Shown here: piece after piece, positions 43,062 to 54,254 of the stretch
Layout: the number at the start of each line of letters is the position of its first letter
How positions within the stretch are numbered: position 1 is the stretch's first letter
NCBI GenBank assembly: GCA_949987705.1
Contig: OX465282.1
Location: 94,848,070 to 94,912,069 of the forward strand
Source of the DNA: Thereva unica
Lineage: Eukaryota; Arthropoda; Insecta; Diptera; Therevidae
Direction of reading: 5' to 3'
Length of the DNA: 64,000 nt
Translations under genes and position numbers: made by a program
Notes under the pieces: generated by a model
Seen by the model: the letters and a program-made list of their open reading frames with translations, nothing else
What the model was told of the DNA's origin: nothing
Databases searched by the model: none

Positions 43062-44036
43062 TATATAGATTGACAGCATGAGCGAAATGCTAAAATTTGA
43101 ATAAAATTGTGATTTGGTATTATAACCCCTTATTGAGAACCATAAATGGGATCTCTGTGCCAATTTACAGCCTGTACCCAATCATTTCCGCTATTCCGCT
43201 TTTTTCGGCTTAATTTAACTGTACTAAAAGCCTTCTATATTTACAAATCACAAAATTATTATATCAAATTCACTTCAAACTCAGCATGAAAAGCTTGCAG
43301 TGGACGACCCCTGTAGCGTGTAGCCGCATATCTCAAAGCCGCTTGTAGCCGCCTGTAGCCGCTCATATAGCCGAAGCGCGTAGCCGCTCGAATACGCTTC
43401 CAGTGGACGACCAGCCTAAGGCGATGTGCGATGTATGGTGCAGTGCGTCGTTGTGGCCATTTAGCAGCGACAAAATTTGACCACCATGTGCAGTCATGCC
43501 ATGTCCAGTGCTAGATGCGATGACTGCGTTGTGGCAGCGCACTAAGCCATTCGTATGCTAAAGTGGCTTATGGTAACAGATGTTTTGGGAAATAGTCCAT
43601 TAGGCTAGCCCAGGAATTAAATGGATAGGCTTTTTGACGGTCTAGACAGACGCAATGGTCAACATCCGGAACTGGAGACATGTGCATGCAAAGTACCGTC
43701 ATACTAGGAGAAATACCTTACAGGGGACACCATTGGATGTTTGGGCATGTAAGTCTAACTGGAGCGCGTTCAAAAACCTTACTATAGTAAACCACGAAGT
43801 AAGCTGCATCACTTTACTTAACCACGAAAGTTTATGTTTAACCATGGAAGTTTTTGAACGCACCGTGGTTAACTACGAGGTAAAGAAAATTTAAAAAAAT
43901 TTCCGCAAAATTGCCTCGGCTATTTGCTTCAATTATTCCCAATAATTTATTTCTTGGAATTTAATTTTGTCGGTTTTTTTAAAGTTATAGAAAAGGGAAT
44001 TGAATTTTGCCAATAGACCGACTAGTTTTTTATTTG

Positions 44037-44096
44037 TTTTATTTGATACTTGCGCAACGTTTCGACCTCATCAAGGTCATCTTCAGGCTAAAAAAA
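44037..44096 (-). ncRNA. Hammerhead ribozyme-like motif, minus PLE copy
   Basis: The minus strand reads GCCTGAAGA, T, stem GACC / loop TTGATGA / GGTC, then GAAACG and a possible GTA triplet about 10 bases on. This fits CUGANGA-stem II-GAAAC. The flanks allow a stem I pairing of TTTA-rich with TAAA-rich sequence. Confidence 0.55.
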
Positions 44097-45289
44097 TTTA
44101 CAGAATAAAATTGATGAAAACATATTCACTGACTTATTGACAATAAAACAGGGATCGTAACTGTTATAACTTATATCGAAAAAATCAAAAAATAATAATT
44201 ATTTTGAAATATATATGATTTAAGGCAACAGTAACAGTTAAATTTTACCAAAAATAATAAAAGTTATTTTTAACTCTAATTTTTGCCTAGTATTGTTTTA
44301 AATCTTTTAAAACTGTTATTAAAGATTTTTGTTTTTTTTCTGTCCGAAATAATAATTAAAATGGACTTTTATTTTTAAAATCAAAAATAACTGTTAAAAA
44401 AGACTTTTATTTTTTTCTGTCTTTTTAAGATTTTTATTTTTCCAGTTTTTCTATAAAAGTCTTTGAAGACTTTTATTTTTAAAATATAAAAATAAAAGTC
44501 TTTTTCTGAAAACAGATAAATAGTCCATTCAAAACGTTAAGAAAATCGAACCCTAAAGGTCTTTGGGGTCGCTGATCACGAAAATCGGGGTCCTGCGGTC
44601 CTAAAACATGGGCGTCACCCTTAAAAATGCAAAAAAAAAACACCCCTTTTTGGGGGCTTTTTCGCGATTGTTTCGATAATAATGAAAACCAATGCAATGA
44701 AATACTCTTTTTTAATATTTATTTACGAAGGTGGTTGATTTGTCCAGTGTTGGGCAAAATTTAATCTGATTGATGATTAATGATTGCGACTAAAAGCTGT
44801 AGTCTGTAATCATGATTAGAGATTGATATATTTAATCAGAGAAGTAATCATTTTAGGTGATTGATGATTGATCAATTTCAACCGCAATCATGATTAAATG
44901 ATTAAAATTTTAGATTAAAAATGAATTTTTTTGGAGATGTTAAGTTTTAACGTTGGATTTCTATTCTTTAATGTTTTATTTGAATATTTTATTTTGTGAA
45001 TCCGTCAGTTAAGAGTTTTGTGGTCAAAATTTGTGAATTAAAAAGTGGGAATAATTTTAGCAATTGTGCTCCGATTGCACTGAAAATCGGCCCAGAATTT
45101 TTACATTTAAGTACTGTAATTTTAAAATTATCTTTTATATTTTATTAGTACATTTTAAAAAGCATGTTTGTAGTTTTTGATGTGAAAACTTTTTAGGCAC
45201 GTTTGGCAATTTTCCGTCACGGTCATTTTTTATGCGTACCGTGGGAAAAATTTTCCTTTGGGGATTTCAGTTTTTATTGTATGAGTTAC

Positions 45290-45760
45290 TACTATGTACT
45301 ACGTAATATATACTATGTTTTATGTACTAAGTGTGTACTATGTATTAGGTACTATGTACTCGGACTATGAACTGTGCGCAATGATTATGAACTATGTATT
45401 ATGCAGTATGTACTACGTACTGTATACTATAAACTAAGTATTATCTACTATGTACTATGTACAAGGTATTGTGTACTATGTATTATGTACTAGGTATTAT
45501 GAATATATAGTACATAGCTCTGTTGTATTTTGTACTATGTAGTAGATGGTATGATTAGGTACCATATACTCTGAGCTATGTTCTATGTACTATTTATTAT
45601 GTACTATGTACTAGGCATTATGTACTATGTATTATCTATACACGGTATATTATGTATTACGTATTACGTACTAAATATTACGTACTATGCACCATAAATT
45701 ATATACCATGTACTACGCACTATGTATATTGCTATGAACTATGTATTATGTACTATGTAT
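45290..45760. repeat. TACTATGTA-type degenerate short repeats, left arm
   Basis: Dozens of variants of TACTATGTACTATGTATTA. The inverted counterpart is at 47796-48290. Length and sequence are low-complexity; the frames here are meaningless. Confidence 0.75.
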
Positions 45761-45849
45761 CAGTGTTGGGCACAATCAACTAATTTTTTAATCAGGCCAA
45801 TAATCATGATTAAAACCAATAATGATTGAGGATTAATGATTATGAAATC

Positions 45850-46640
45850 TATTCTAAACCTGGATTGTGTTCCCATTGTATTGAATATCAGTATCGGGAG
45901 GTTTTAAGGGCTCCCAATAACGAATTTGTTGTCAAAATGGCGGACGAATTTTGGGAAATGTGTTCCGATTGTACTGAAATTCAGTATCGGGGGGTTTGAA
46001 GGGTTCCAAATGACGAATTTGTGGTCAAAATTTTAAAATTCAAAATGGCGGACGAGTTTTAGCAAATGTGTTCCGATTGTACTGAAATTCAGTATCGGGG
46101 GGTTTGAAGGGTTCCAAATGACGAATTTGTGGTAAAAATTTTAAAATTCAAAATGGCGGACGAGTTTTAGCAAATGTGTTCCGATTGTACTGAAATTCAG
46201 TATCGGGGGGTTTGAAGGGTTCCAAATGACGAATTTGTGGTCAAAATTTTAAAATTCAAAATGGCGGACGAGTTTTGGCAAATGTGTTCCGATTGTACTG
46301 AAATTCAGTATGGGGGGGTTTTAAGGGTTCCAAATGTCGGATTTGTGGTCAAAATTTTAAAATTCAAAATGGCGGACCAGTTTTGGCAAATGTGTTCCGA
46401 TTGTACTGAAATTCAATATCGAGGGGTTTGAAGGGTTCCAAATGGCGGATTTGTGATCGAAATTGTAAAATTCAAAATGGCGGACAAGTTTTGGCAAATG
46501 TGTTCCGATTGTACTGAAATTCAGTATGTGGAGGTTTGAAGGGTTCCAAATAACGAATTTGTGGTCAAAATATTAAAATTTAAAATGGCGGACTAGTTTT
46601 GGCAATTGTGCTCCGACTGTATTGAAATTCAATCCAACAT
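45850..46640. repeat. 108-bp tandem repeat, about 7 units
   Basis: CAAATGTGTTCCGATTGTAC or a close variant starts at 45955, 46063, 46171, 46279, 46387, 46495 and 46603, an exact 108-bp period. Each unit also holds GAAATTCAGTAT, AAGGGTTCCAAATG and TCAAAATGGCGGAC. Confidence 0.9.
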
Positions 46641-46749
46641 AATGGTAAATAACGTGCCAAGGTATGAAATTATAATTAGTAAAATTTGGAAGTCTCATTT
46701 TAATCGAGGTATTTCATCTCCAAGATTCAGAGACCCACTTGTGTTTAAA

Positions 46750-47285
46750 TTCTTCTTCTTTGTCGGCTCTACAACCGAGATCCGGTCCTGGCCTCTCGCA
46801 ACTGTCCTCTCCACCGGTCCCGATTCTGATCCGGTGTCATCCAGTTTGGCATCCCTAAGCGCTGAGCGTCCTGGTCTACACCACCCTTCCAACGAAGGCT
46901 GGGTCTCCTTCGCAATCGCACCTCATAGGGCCTACCGCAGAGAACTTACGAGCAGGCTAATTTTAACTCATACTCACTCCACCGCAGCTTACCGAGCTTT
47001 ATTTTCTTTACAACATTCATATCACGAAAGCGCTCGTAAATCTCGTCATTGTAGACTCTCTGGAATTGTCCTTCCTCCCATACGAGGCCAACAATCCTCC
47101 GAAGTGTTTTCCTCCCGAACACGGCTAAGAGATTTGAGTGCTTTTTGCTAAGCACCTTCGTTTCAGATGCATATGTGAGTACAGCTAAGACCATCGTCTT
47201 ATATAGTAAAAGTTTAGACGTTATAGTTAGATGCTTGGATTTAAAGAGCCTTGACAGACTATAGTAGGCTTTGTTGGCTTTTAGC
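46750..47285 (-). pseudogene. LINE A-family C-terminal fragment
   Basis: Minus strand: FKSKHLTITSKLLLYK-like entry, VLAVLTYASETKVLSKK, FGRKTLRRIVGLVWEE and VYNDEIYERFRDMNVVKKIK, then KLRWSEY. It ends in TTGTAGAGCC then AAAGAAGAAG. It matches LINE A at 31130-31635 closely, including the 3' end. 5'-truncated, as usual for LINE copies. It sits between the palindrome arms of the hAT-like element. Confidence 0.8.
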
Positions 47286-47289
47286 AGTC

Positions 47290-47640
47290 ATGCGCCATTT
47301 TGAATTTTAATATTTTGGCCACACATCCGTCATTTGGAACCCCTAAAACCCCGATACTGAATTTCAGTACAATCGGAACACATTTGCCAAAACTTGTCCG
47401 CCATTTTGAATTTTAAAATTTTGACCACAAATCCGACATTTGGAACTCTTAAAACCCCCCATACTGAATTTCAGTACAATCGGAACACATTTGCCAAAAC
47501 TCGTCCGCCATTTTGAATTTTAAAATTTTGACCACAAATTCGTCATTTGGAACCCTTCAAACCCCCCGATACTGAATTTCAGTACAATCGGAACACATTT
47601 CCCAAAATTCGTCCGCCATTTTGACAACAAATTCGTTATT
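47290..47640. repeat. 108-bp tandem repeat, about 3 units, inverted
   Basis: AATCGGAACACATTTGCC at 47371, 47478 and 47586. It is the inverse of the left-arm array but with fewer units. Confidence 0.85.
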
Positions 47641-47795
47641 GGGAGCCCTTAAAACCTCCCGATACTGATATTCAATACAATGGGAACACAATCCTGGTTT
47701 AGAATAGATTTCATAATCATTAATCCTCAATCATTATTGGTTTTAATCATGATTATTGGCCTGATTAAAAAATTAGTTGATTGTGCCCAACACTG

Positions 47796-48290
47796 ATACA
47801 TAGTACATAATACATAGTTCATAGCAATATACATGGTGCGTAGTACATGGTATATAATAGATATAACATGGTTAATAATTTATTCTGCATAGTACATAAT
47901 ATTTAGTACGTAATACGTAATACATAATATACAGTGTATAGATAATACATAGTACATAATGCCTAGTACATAGTACATAATAAATAGTACATAGAACATA
48001 TCTCAGAGTATATGGTACCTAATCATACCATCTACTACATAGTACAAAATACAACAGAGCTATGTCCTATATATTCATAATACCTAGTACATAATACATA
48101 GTACACAATACCTTGTACATAGTACATAGTAGATAATACATAGTTTATAGTATACAGTACGTAGTACATACTGCATAATACATAGTTCATAATCATAGCG
48201 CACAGTTCATAGTCCGAGTACATAGTACCTAATACATAGTACACACTTAGTACATAAAACATAGTATATATTACGTAGTACATAGTACTA
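47796..48290. repeat. TACTATGTA-type degenerate short repeats, right arm
   Basis: Inverted counterpart of 45290-45760, for example ATACATAGTACATAATACAT. Confidence 0.75.
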
Positions 48291-49774
48291 ACTCATACAA
48301 TAAAAACTGAAATCCCCAAAGGAAAATTTTTCCCACGGTACGCATAAAAAATGACCGTGACGGAAAATTGCCCAACGTGCCTAAAAAGTTTTCACATCAA
48401 AAACTACAAACATGCTTTTTAAAATAAACTAATAATATATAAAAGATAATTTTAAAATTACAGTACTTAAATGTAAGAAGTCTGGGCCGATTTTCAGTGC
48501 AATCGGAGCACAATTGCCAAAATTATTCCCACTTCACAAATTTTTGACCACAATTTTGACCACAAAACTCTTAACTGACGGATTCACAAAATAGAATATT
48601 CAAATAAAACATTAAAGAATAGAAATCCAACGTTAAAACTTAACATCTCCAAAAAAATTCATTTTTAATCTAAAATTTTAATCATTTAATCATGATTGCG
48701 GTTGAAATTGATCAATCATCAATCACCTAAAATGATTACTTCTTTGATTAAATATATCAATCTCTAATCATGATTACAGACTACAGCTTTTAGTCGCAAT
48801 CATTAATCATCAATCAGATTAAATTTTGCCCACCACTGGACAAATCAACCACCTTCGCAAATAAATATTAAAAAAGAGTATTTCATTGCATTGGTTTTCA
48901 TTATTATCGAAATAATCGCGAAAACCCCCCCAAAAAGGGGTGTTCCTTTTGCATTTTTAAGGGTGACGCCCATGTTTTAGGACCGCAGGACCCCGATTTT
49001 CGTGATCAGCGACCCCAAAGACCTTTAGGGTTCGATTTTCTTAACGTTTTGAATGGACTATTTATCTGTTTCCGCAAAAGACTTTTATTTTTATATTTTA
49101 AAAATAAAAGTCTTCAAAGACTTTTATAGAAAAACTGGAAAAATAAAAATCTTAAAAAGACTTTTATGCAAGACAGAAAAAAATAAAAGTCTTTTTTAAC
49201 AGTTATTTTTGATTTTAAAAATAAAAGTCATCTCATAACAGTTTTGAAAGACTTTTCAAATAAAAAACAAAAATAAGTGTTTTTAATGACCTAAAACTTT
49301 TTTAGTTAAATATAACTGTTATTTTTTATTTAAAAATTTAAAATTAATTTTAACTATTAAACTTGACTTTTATAATAAAAATCTACAATTTAAAAGTAAC
49401 CCCACCACCGCGTAGAACTCGCTATTCTGAGTATCCAGTATAAATTTTATGCAGATCAGACAACATTTACTATTTTATTTTTTAAGTCAAAAATACAAAT
49501 ATAACAGTTATTTACGATCCCTGCAATAAAATAATAAATTACCTAAAGCTATAGATCGGTCAATATAACTCAGATGTTCACACATCTTTGTCAAAATTAT
49601 AGAAATCTCTATAGAGCTAAACTTAAAGCTGACTTAGTCATGGTTTTGCAAATATAAAAACTTTAGAATAAAACAATTTTTGACACTGGTACAAAATTAA
49701 AAACAGTCGACAAGTTTCTTATCACAGAGGTTAAGTGATTGCACATGCACTTAAAGACTAAAGACTCGTTCACA

Positions 49775-50125
49775 CTACACTCCTGGCGCTGTTCCGTGCA
49801 TAAGTATCATGTTGTAAACCGTGCTCAATTTTTCAGTGTCAGTTTGCGCGTTGATACAATTTACATTATTTTTTATGTAGCACATTTCAGCTATTTCTCG
49901 TTTGTTTTTATGTACTTCTTTATGTAAAATTTTTATTTTTTCCCAATTAAAATCATGACCCGTGTCTTTTTTATGTTCAGTGACAACATTATGATATTTA
50001 GCGTGTCTGTTTACATTATCCATATGCTCTTTTGTTCTTGTAGACACCTTCCTCTTAGACTGACCGATGTAAATGCTGTTACAATTATTATCTTTGCATT
50101 CTATTTTATAAACAATGTGTGTTTG
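49775..50125 (-). pseudogene. PLE GIY-YIG endonuclease C-terminus, minus copy
   Basis: Minus-strand frame from about 50120: YKIECKDNNCNSIYIGQSKR then KVSTRTKEHMDN, AKYHNVVTEHKKDTGHDFNW and a C-terminal tail ending HGTAPGV. C-x4-C, the Y-IGQ GIY-YIG motif, R...EH and the H-x-FDW-like block are the Penelope endonuclease signature. The YKIEC entry is just upstream of the first methionine. The RT domain is absent; it is cut by the poly(T) centre. Confidence 0.8.
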
Positions 50126-50196
50126 GTTTTCTTTTTTTGTTTTTTTTTGTTTTTTTTTTGTTTTTTTTTTTGTTTTTTTTTTTTTTTTTTTTTACT

Positions 50197-50367
50197 TGGG
50201 AAAAAATAAAAATTTTACATAAAGAAGTACATAAAAACAAACGAGAAATAGCTGAAATGTGCTACATAAAAAATAATGTAAATTGTATCAACGCGCAAAC
50301 TGACACTGAAAAATTGAGCACGGTTTACAACATGATACTTATGCACGGAACAGCGCCAGGAGTGTAG
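50197..50367 (+). pseudogene. PLE GIY-YIG endonuclease C-terminus, plus copy (shorter)
   Basis: WEKIKILHKEVHKNKREIAE through HGTAPGV then a stop, identical to the end of the minus copy. The GIY-YIG catalytic part is missing because this copy starts only at the poly(T) junction. Confidence 0.75.
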
Positions 50368-50662
50368 TGTGAACGAGTCTTTAGTCTTTAAGTGCATGTG
50401 CAATCACTTAACCTCTGTGATAAGAAACTTGTCGACTGTTTTTAATTTTGTACCAGTGTCAAAAATTGTTTTATTCTAAAGTTTTTATATTTGCAAAACC
50501 ATGACTAAGTCAGCTTTAAGTTTAGCTCTATAGAGATTTCTATAATTTTGACAAAGATGTGTGAACATCTGAGTTATATTGACCGATCTATAGCTTTAGG
50601 TAATTTATTATTTTATTGTCATTAAGTCAGTGAATATGTTTTCACCAATTTTATTCTGTAAA

Positions 50663-50722
50663 TTGTTTTAGCCTGAAGATGACCTTGATGAGGTCGAAAC
50701 GTTGCGCAAGTATCAAATAAAA
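50663..50722 (+). ncRNA. Hammerhead ribozyme-like motif, plus PLE copy
   Basis: CTGAAGA at 50673-50679, T, stem GACC, loop TTGATGA, stem GGTC, then GAAAC at 50696-50700. A candidate GTA triplet lies at 50710-50712 after a short stem III. Upstream GTTTTA can pair with downstream TAAAAC as an outer stem I. Confidence 0.55.
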
Positions 50723-51094
50723 CAAATAAAAAACTAGTCGGTCTATTGGCAAAATTCAATTCCCTTTTCTATTCCCAATAATTATTTATTTAAAATAATC
50801 TCACCAATCCCATTTTGATTTGTACGTTATTAACATTAAAGCAAATGTCAAAGAATTGTTTTTATTCTTCTTCTTCTTAACCCTCGCTAGCCATGCTCCC
50901 GAGCATGGCTAAAATTTAACTACACCATGGTTAACCACATGAGTTTTTGAACGCCAAAAAGTTGTGTTCGTGGTTATGTTGTAGTTAACCACGGAGTTTT
51001 TGAACGACAAAAGTTTACCATAGTTAACCATGGTTAACCATAGTTAGGTTTTTGAACGCGCTCCTGATCATCTGCTGTAGATTCACCTTGAATT

Positions 51095-51306
51095 TCAATA
51101 CTACCAATACCAGTAGCTCAAAGGTTAAGGCGCCTGTGTTTCATTCCAAAGGTCCTGCTTCGAATACACTCCATGCCATGATTTTTCATATTGTAAGTGC
51201 TGGTTCTTTCACACTTCTCTTTAAAAGCCCACATTGAAATCCATGACAGAACCGTTGACCGTTCCAAGCGGCTTTATCTCTGAGCGCTTATCTTTCACAT
51301 AAAAAA
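51095..51306 (+). mobile_element. Diverged tRNA-derived SINE-like sequence
   Basis: CAGTAGCTCAAAGGTTAAGG then CGCCTG gives an A-box-like start, and GGTCCTGCTTCGAATAC a decayed B box. The body includes GGTTCTTTCACACTTCTC, like GTTCTTTCCTTCACTTCTC of the SINE at 23597, and ends TTTCACATAAAAAA. An older or related family member. Confidence 0.5.
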
Positions 51307-54254
51307 TCGGCAATTATTAAGTGAGATTTTTTTGATCGTATTTTTGGAAAGTTTTGTATTCAAATGTTTCCCGCATTTGATATGCATTCCATTTTCCAAA
51401 TCTAATTCCGCACCCATTATTCTTTCATTTTGTTCTCATGCACTTAACACCCAAAGGATTTCGTTTATGATATAGCTAAATATAAATTTAGTGAACATTC
51501 CTTTCTTCACTTCTAAGACATAAAACCCCGGCAAACCTCGCTGCCTGCGATTGTAAATAAAACTCAAAGAAATAAATAAATTTGGTAAAAGCTTACACAC
51601 CCTGTTAAAAAGCTACAGAAAAATGCATCGTGATGAAAGTAGAAAAGCATATGGTTCAAGCTAATAAATTTTTGTCTTTCTAGGAAAGTGCTCTGCGAGC
51701 ACATTCATGTATGGCAGGATCTAGTCCTTTTTCCTTTTATTTTCAGAAATTTGTGAGTTGGTTTTGGTAAAGAAAAGACACATACACCGGCACACCATCC
51801 GCAGCAGGAACAGTAACAGCAGAAGCAGAGGCAGAAGCGGACTCTATCATCGCTAGTTTTTAAAATGCGAGTAACTTGCACTTTATCGCTATCCTTGATA
51901 CAGCAAGGACTAGAGGAGCAAAGATGGCAGGAAACTAACAACACGTAAAGCACTCGTATGTCCGCTGTTATGAAGAGGGAATGCAGCTTAAAACAGTTCT
52001 GAGTCTCCCTGACAGTACAAATGTTCTGCGAAATTTTTGTGCCAAATTGGGTGCCAGGGATAAAATGAATGTCTCAGCAACAACATAATATATGTCGCTA
52101 GTCGTAACTCGCAAATATTAAGCTCCCTTCACACCACCCCAGTGTCGCGCACATGCATACATCCCAGTATACAGCTCATCTGAAAGTGATACTGCTTCTG
52201 CTGTCTGCCATATTTATTGCCGACATGTAATCTGTTTTAGCATACGGGGGAAAGGTACAAATGTTCCTTTTTGCGAGTCGAACAAGGGTGGGGGTGGCAT
52301 AACAAAAATATATGTATAAGGTGTCATGGATGATTGTAAACGAAATGTAATTCCACTGAAAGCAGCAGGAAAAAAGTGAAACGATGCTTGCTTTCTTATC
52401 TAAACAAATTATAAAGGTTTAATTGTTCATAATTGTGGTATTAGGGTACAGACTGCCCTATCTCTTGCTGTTTTAATTAGGGTCGCTTTATATGTAAACA
52501 AATAAGAATAATAATGAAAAATATGTTATGGTACTTTACCTTAATAAGTTGTTAAGAGTGATTATAATTTTGTACATACCTGAAAACAAATAAAAAAATT
52601 TTGATTATTTTATTGCAATAGGAATATCTAATTGTTATTATTCAATTATATTTAAAGGATAATAAATAACAAGTAAATAGAAATTGTGTATTATATTTTT
52701 TCTGTGCATTGGGATCTGTGGACCCCAATCATTGTAATATGCAAAATACGGCAGGCAACTAGGTTTACCTCAACTAAGGTATTACACACATTACAAAAAA
52801 AGCGAACGTCGAGAGATATTATACAGCTACGACAATTTAAAGCAAACCAAGCACATTTTGGATCATTAGGAATAGGCTGAACTCACATTTGTTTCATGAA
52901 GATGCATTAAAGTAATAGTATTCTTTTCGCTTGTGTAATTAGTTAAAAAAGATTGAGACTGCCAATAGTGATAACTCCAGTACCTGCCTAAAACATTTCT
53001 GAAGGCGCAAAACCAAATAAGGCTGGAAGACGGCAATGTGACTATAGGGCAGGCAGTGTAAATGACTAAATATGGCATTCCGTACACATTTTCGTTTAAA
53101 CAGTCTGCCCATATAACCGGAGCCATACTATGACCGTGCTATGAACGTATTAGCTACGAAAAGAAACACGACATGCAGTATCAGAGGAGAGCGTATTGCC
53201 TCCAACAACCCATCAGGAAATTTGGGAGACCACCCTAGACGATGAATAATGGAGCCATTCCAAATAGGTTTTCAGTCATTGATTAGAGAGTTTATACCGT
53301 GACTGCGTTTATGTTTTATTAGGTGATGAGTTCGTTTTCTGCTATTAACTATTTCGGACTCGTGAGTACTGGGGTTTCTGCTTTATTCGGATTGCGTCAT
53401 TCTGTAACTAAAAGTACTATTTGCATCCCAGAAATAATTGAAAGCTAAAAAGGAGACCACCAATTCATGCCACTTTGAAACTCAAGACGAGATCTCCAAT
53501 TTCAGTCTGCAGCTAGTTTTACGGGAATACTCCAACTCCACTCTATTGGGGTACTATAGGAGTAATCTTTTTAGGCTTTTTTGGAGGTCAGAAGGAGCCC
53601 TCTTTTCCAATAACTTGCTAATGTTAAAATCATGGCAAAAGGAGACATTTGGGAGGTATTAATACCTCTCCTAGGAGGCAACCAACATTACTCGAGGAGG
53701 CCTCTTTTTCCTGTTGGGAAGTTCTTGTGGACGTATATTTGTTGACGGTCCGTGATGGAAAGGTCGCTGTCTCATATTAATTCATATAATGAATATTTTT
53801 TTTGCGTGTGTTGATACGACTACGGTCATGGTATGATACGTTATAGTGGCCAGACTCCGTAAAGGACATAGACGAATCGTTGATCAAATTCAATGGAGAA
53901 GGAGGGAAGGATGTCGTTACGGGTCCTAAAGAATTTCGGCAGCTCGCAACTTTGTGCAAATGGAACCCTGCACAAAACTACTGGTACATTCGAAAGCTTT
54001 TAAGATGTGCTGTTCGTTTTAGTCCGAGCGATGGAGCTTTTCCAGTGGTTTTGCCGTGATGTAACGGACTTTTTTGGTGGAATCGGTGAAAAATTATATC
54101 CCCAACAATATCTAGGTGCGCAAACATGAAAGCACCTGGAAAATCGTCGAAGCCCAAAAACTGAAAAAATCACGAAAAATTCCCTGTTTTTTACCTTTAC
54201 CTTTTTTTTACCTATCTCTTAACGAAGGCTTATAGGCTTTTGTTTGTTGTCCCT
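51307..54254. other. Long non-coding stretch
   Basis: About 52015-52075 (TGTTCTGCGAAATTTTTGTG then CCAAATTGGGTGCCA) matches 57521-57570 as a dispersed repeat. 53440-53720 contains repeated GGAGGC/GGAGAC motifs and CCTGTTGGGAAG but no matching partner end. No gene recognised. Confidence 0.35.

Larger units (their letters stand above)
40295..43416. mobile_element. PIF/Harbinger-like element, non-autonomous
   Basis: TSD TAA on both sides (40292-40294, 43417-43419). Left end GGCTGGACGTCCACAGG; right end on the minus strand GGCTGGTCGTCCACTGG. The inverted similarity runs about 60 bp, through GCGGCTACGCGCTTCGGC. A 3-bp TWA TSD and GG-starting TIRs fit PIF/Harbinger. TAGCCGC motifs repeat near the right end. 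More than half the length is a nested element (41377-43061). No transposase or Myb-like frame. An inverted pair (CATATAACTTACCGTTTTG at 40803, its complement near 41045) may be another small insertion. Confidence 0.7.
44149..49523. mobile_element. 5.4-kb palindromic hAT-like element
   Basis: Perfect 8-bp TSD CAATAAAA (44141-44148, 49524-49531). Ends CAGGGATCGTAACTG and, on the minus strand, CAGGGATCGTAAATAACTG. Nearly the whole interior is inverted (left arm 44149 to about 46640, right arm about 47290 to 49523). Shared landmarks in order: an AAAGTC-rich AT region, CAGTGTTGGGCAAAATT, TACTATG-type repeats, CAGTGTTGGGCACAATC, and 108-bp tandem repeats. A LINE fragment lies near the centre. No transposase. 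The intact TSD shows it entered the PLE as one unit or that the palindrome formed in place. Confidence 0.8.
43948..50770. mobile_element. Inverted pair of Penelope-like element copies, tails outward
   Basis: ATTCCCAATAATT occurs at 43935-43947 and 50771-50783, a candidate 13-bp TSD. From a central poly(T) region (50125-50197) two PLE 3' parts diverge. The plus copy is 50197-50765. The minus copy runs 50125 to 49524 and, after a hAT-like insertion, from 44148 to about 43988. Both encode a GIY-YIG C-terminus and end in the same hammerhead-type tail (ACTAGTCGGTCTATTGGC). Inverted partial PLE copies are typical for Penelope insertions. No RT domain remains. Confidence 0.75.
43761..51064. mobile_element. 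TIR element carrying a multi-level nest
   Basis: Left end GGAGCGCGTTCAAAAACC; right end is the perfect inverse, GGTTTTTGAACGCGCTCC. Its own sequence is only about 43761-43947 and 50784-51064, with repeated GTTTTTGAACGC and GTTAACCA motifs inside both parts. Everything between is inserted PLE, hAT-like and LINE sequence. TSD not clear, superfamily unknown. Confidence 0.6.

Noticed and set aside
46606..47151. 181-codon plus frame
   Set aside because: Antisense of the LINE fragment; the minus strand carries the RT C-terminal motifs.
45850..47640. Regular spaced repeats that could suggest a CRISPR array
   Set aside because: The 108-bp units are contiguous tandem repeats without unique spacers, in a eukaryotic transposon.
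48035..48283. Tyr-rich 82-codon minus frame
   Set aside because: Translation of degenerate TACTATGTA repeats.
44738..48838. Inner CAGTGTTGGG ends as separate hAT insertions with TSDs (also 45761-47795)
   Set aside because: Flanks are inverted copies of each other (for example CTATGTAT and ATACATAG), not direct repeats, so they follow from the palindrome rather than from independent insertion.
49955..50209. 84-codon plus frame ending in a long Phe-rich run
   Set aside because: Antisense of the PLE GIY-YIG remnant plus translated poly(T) at the palindrome centre.
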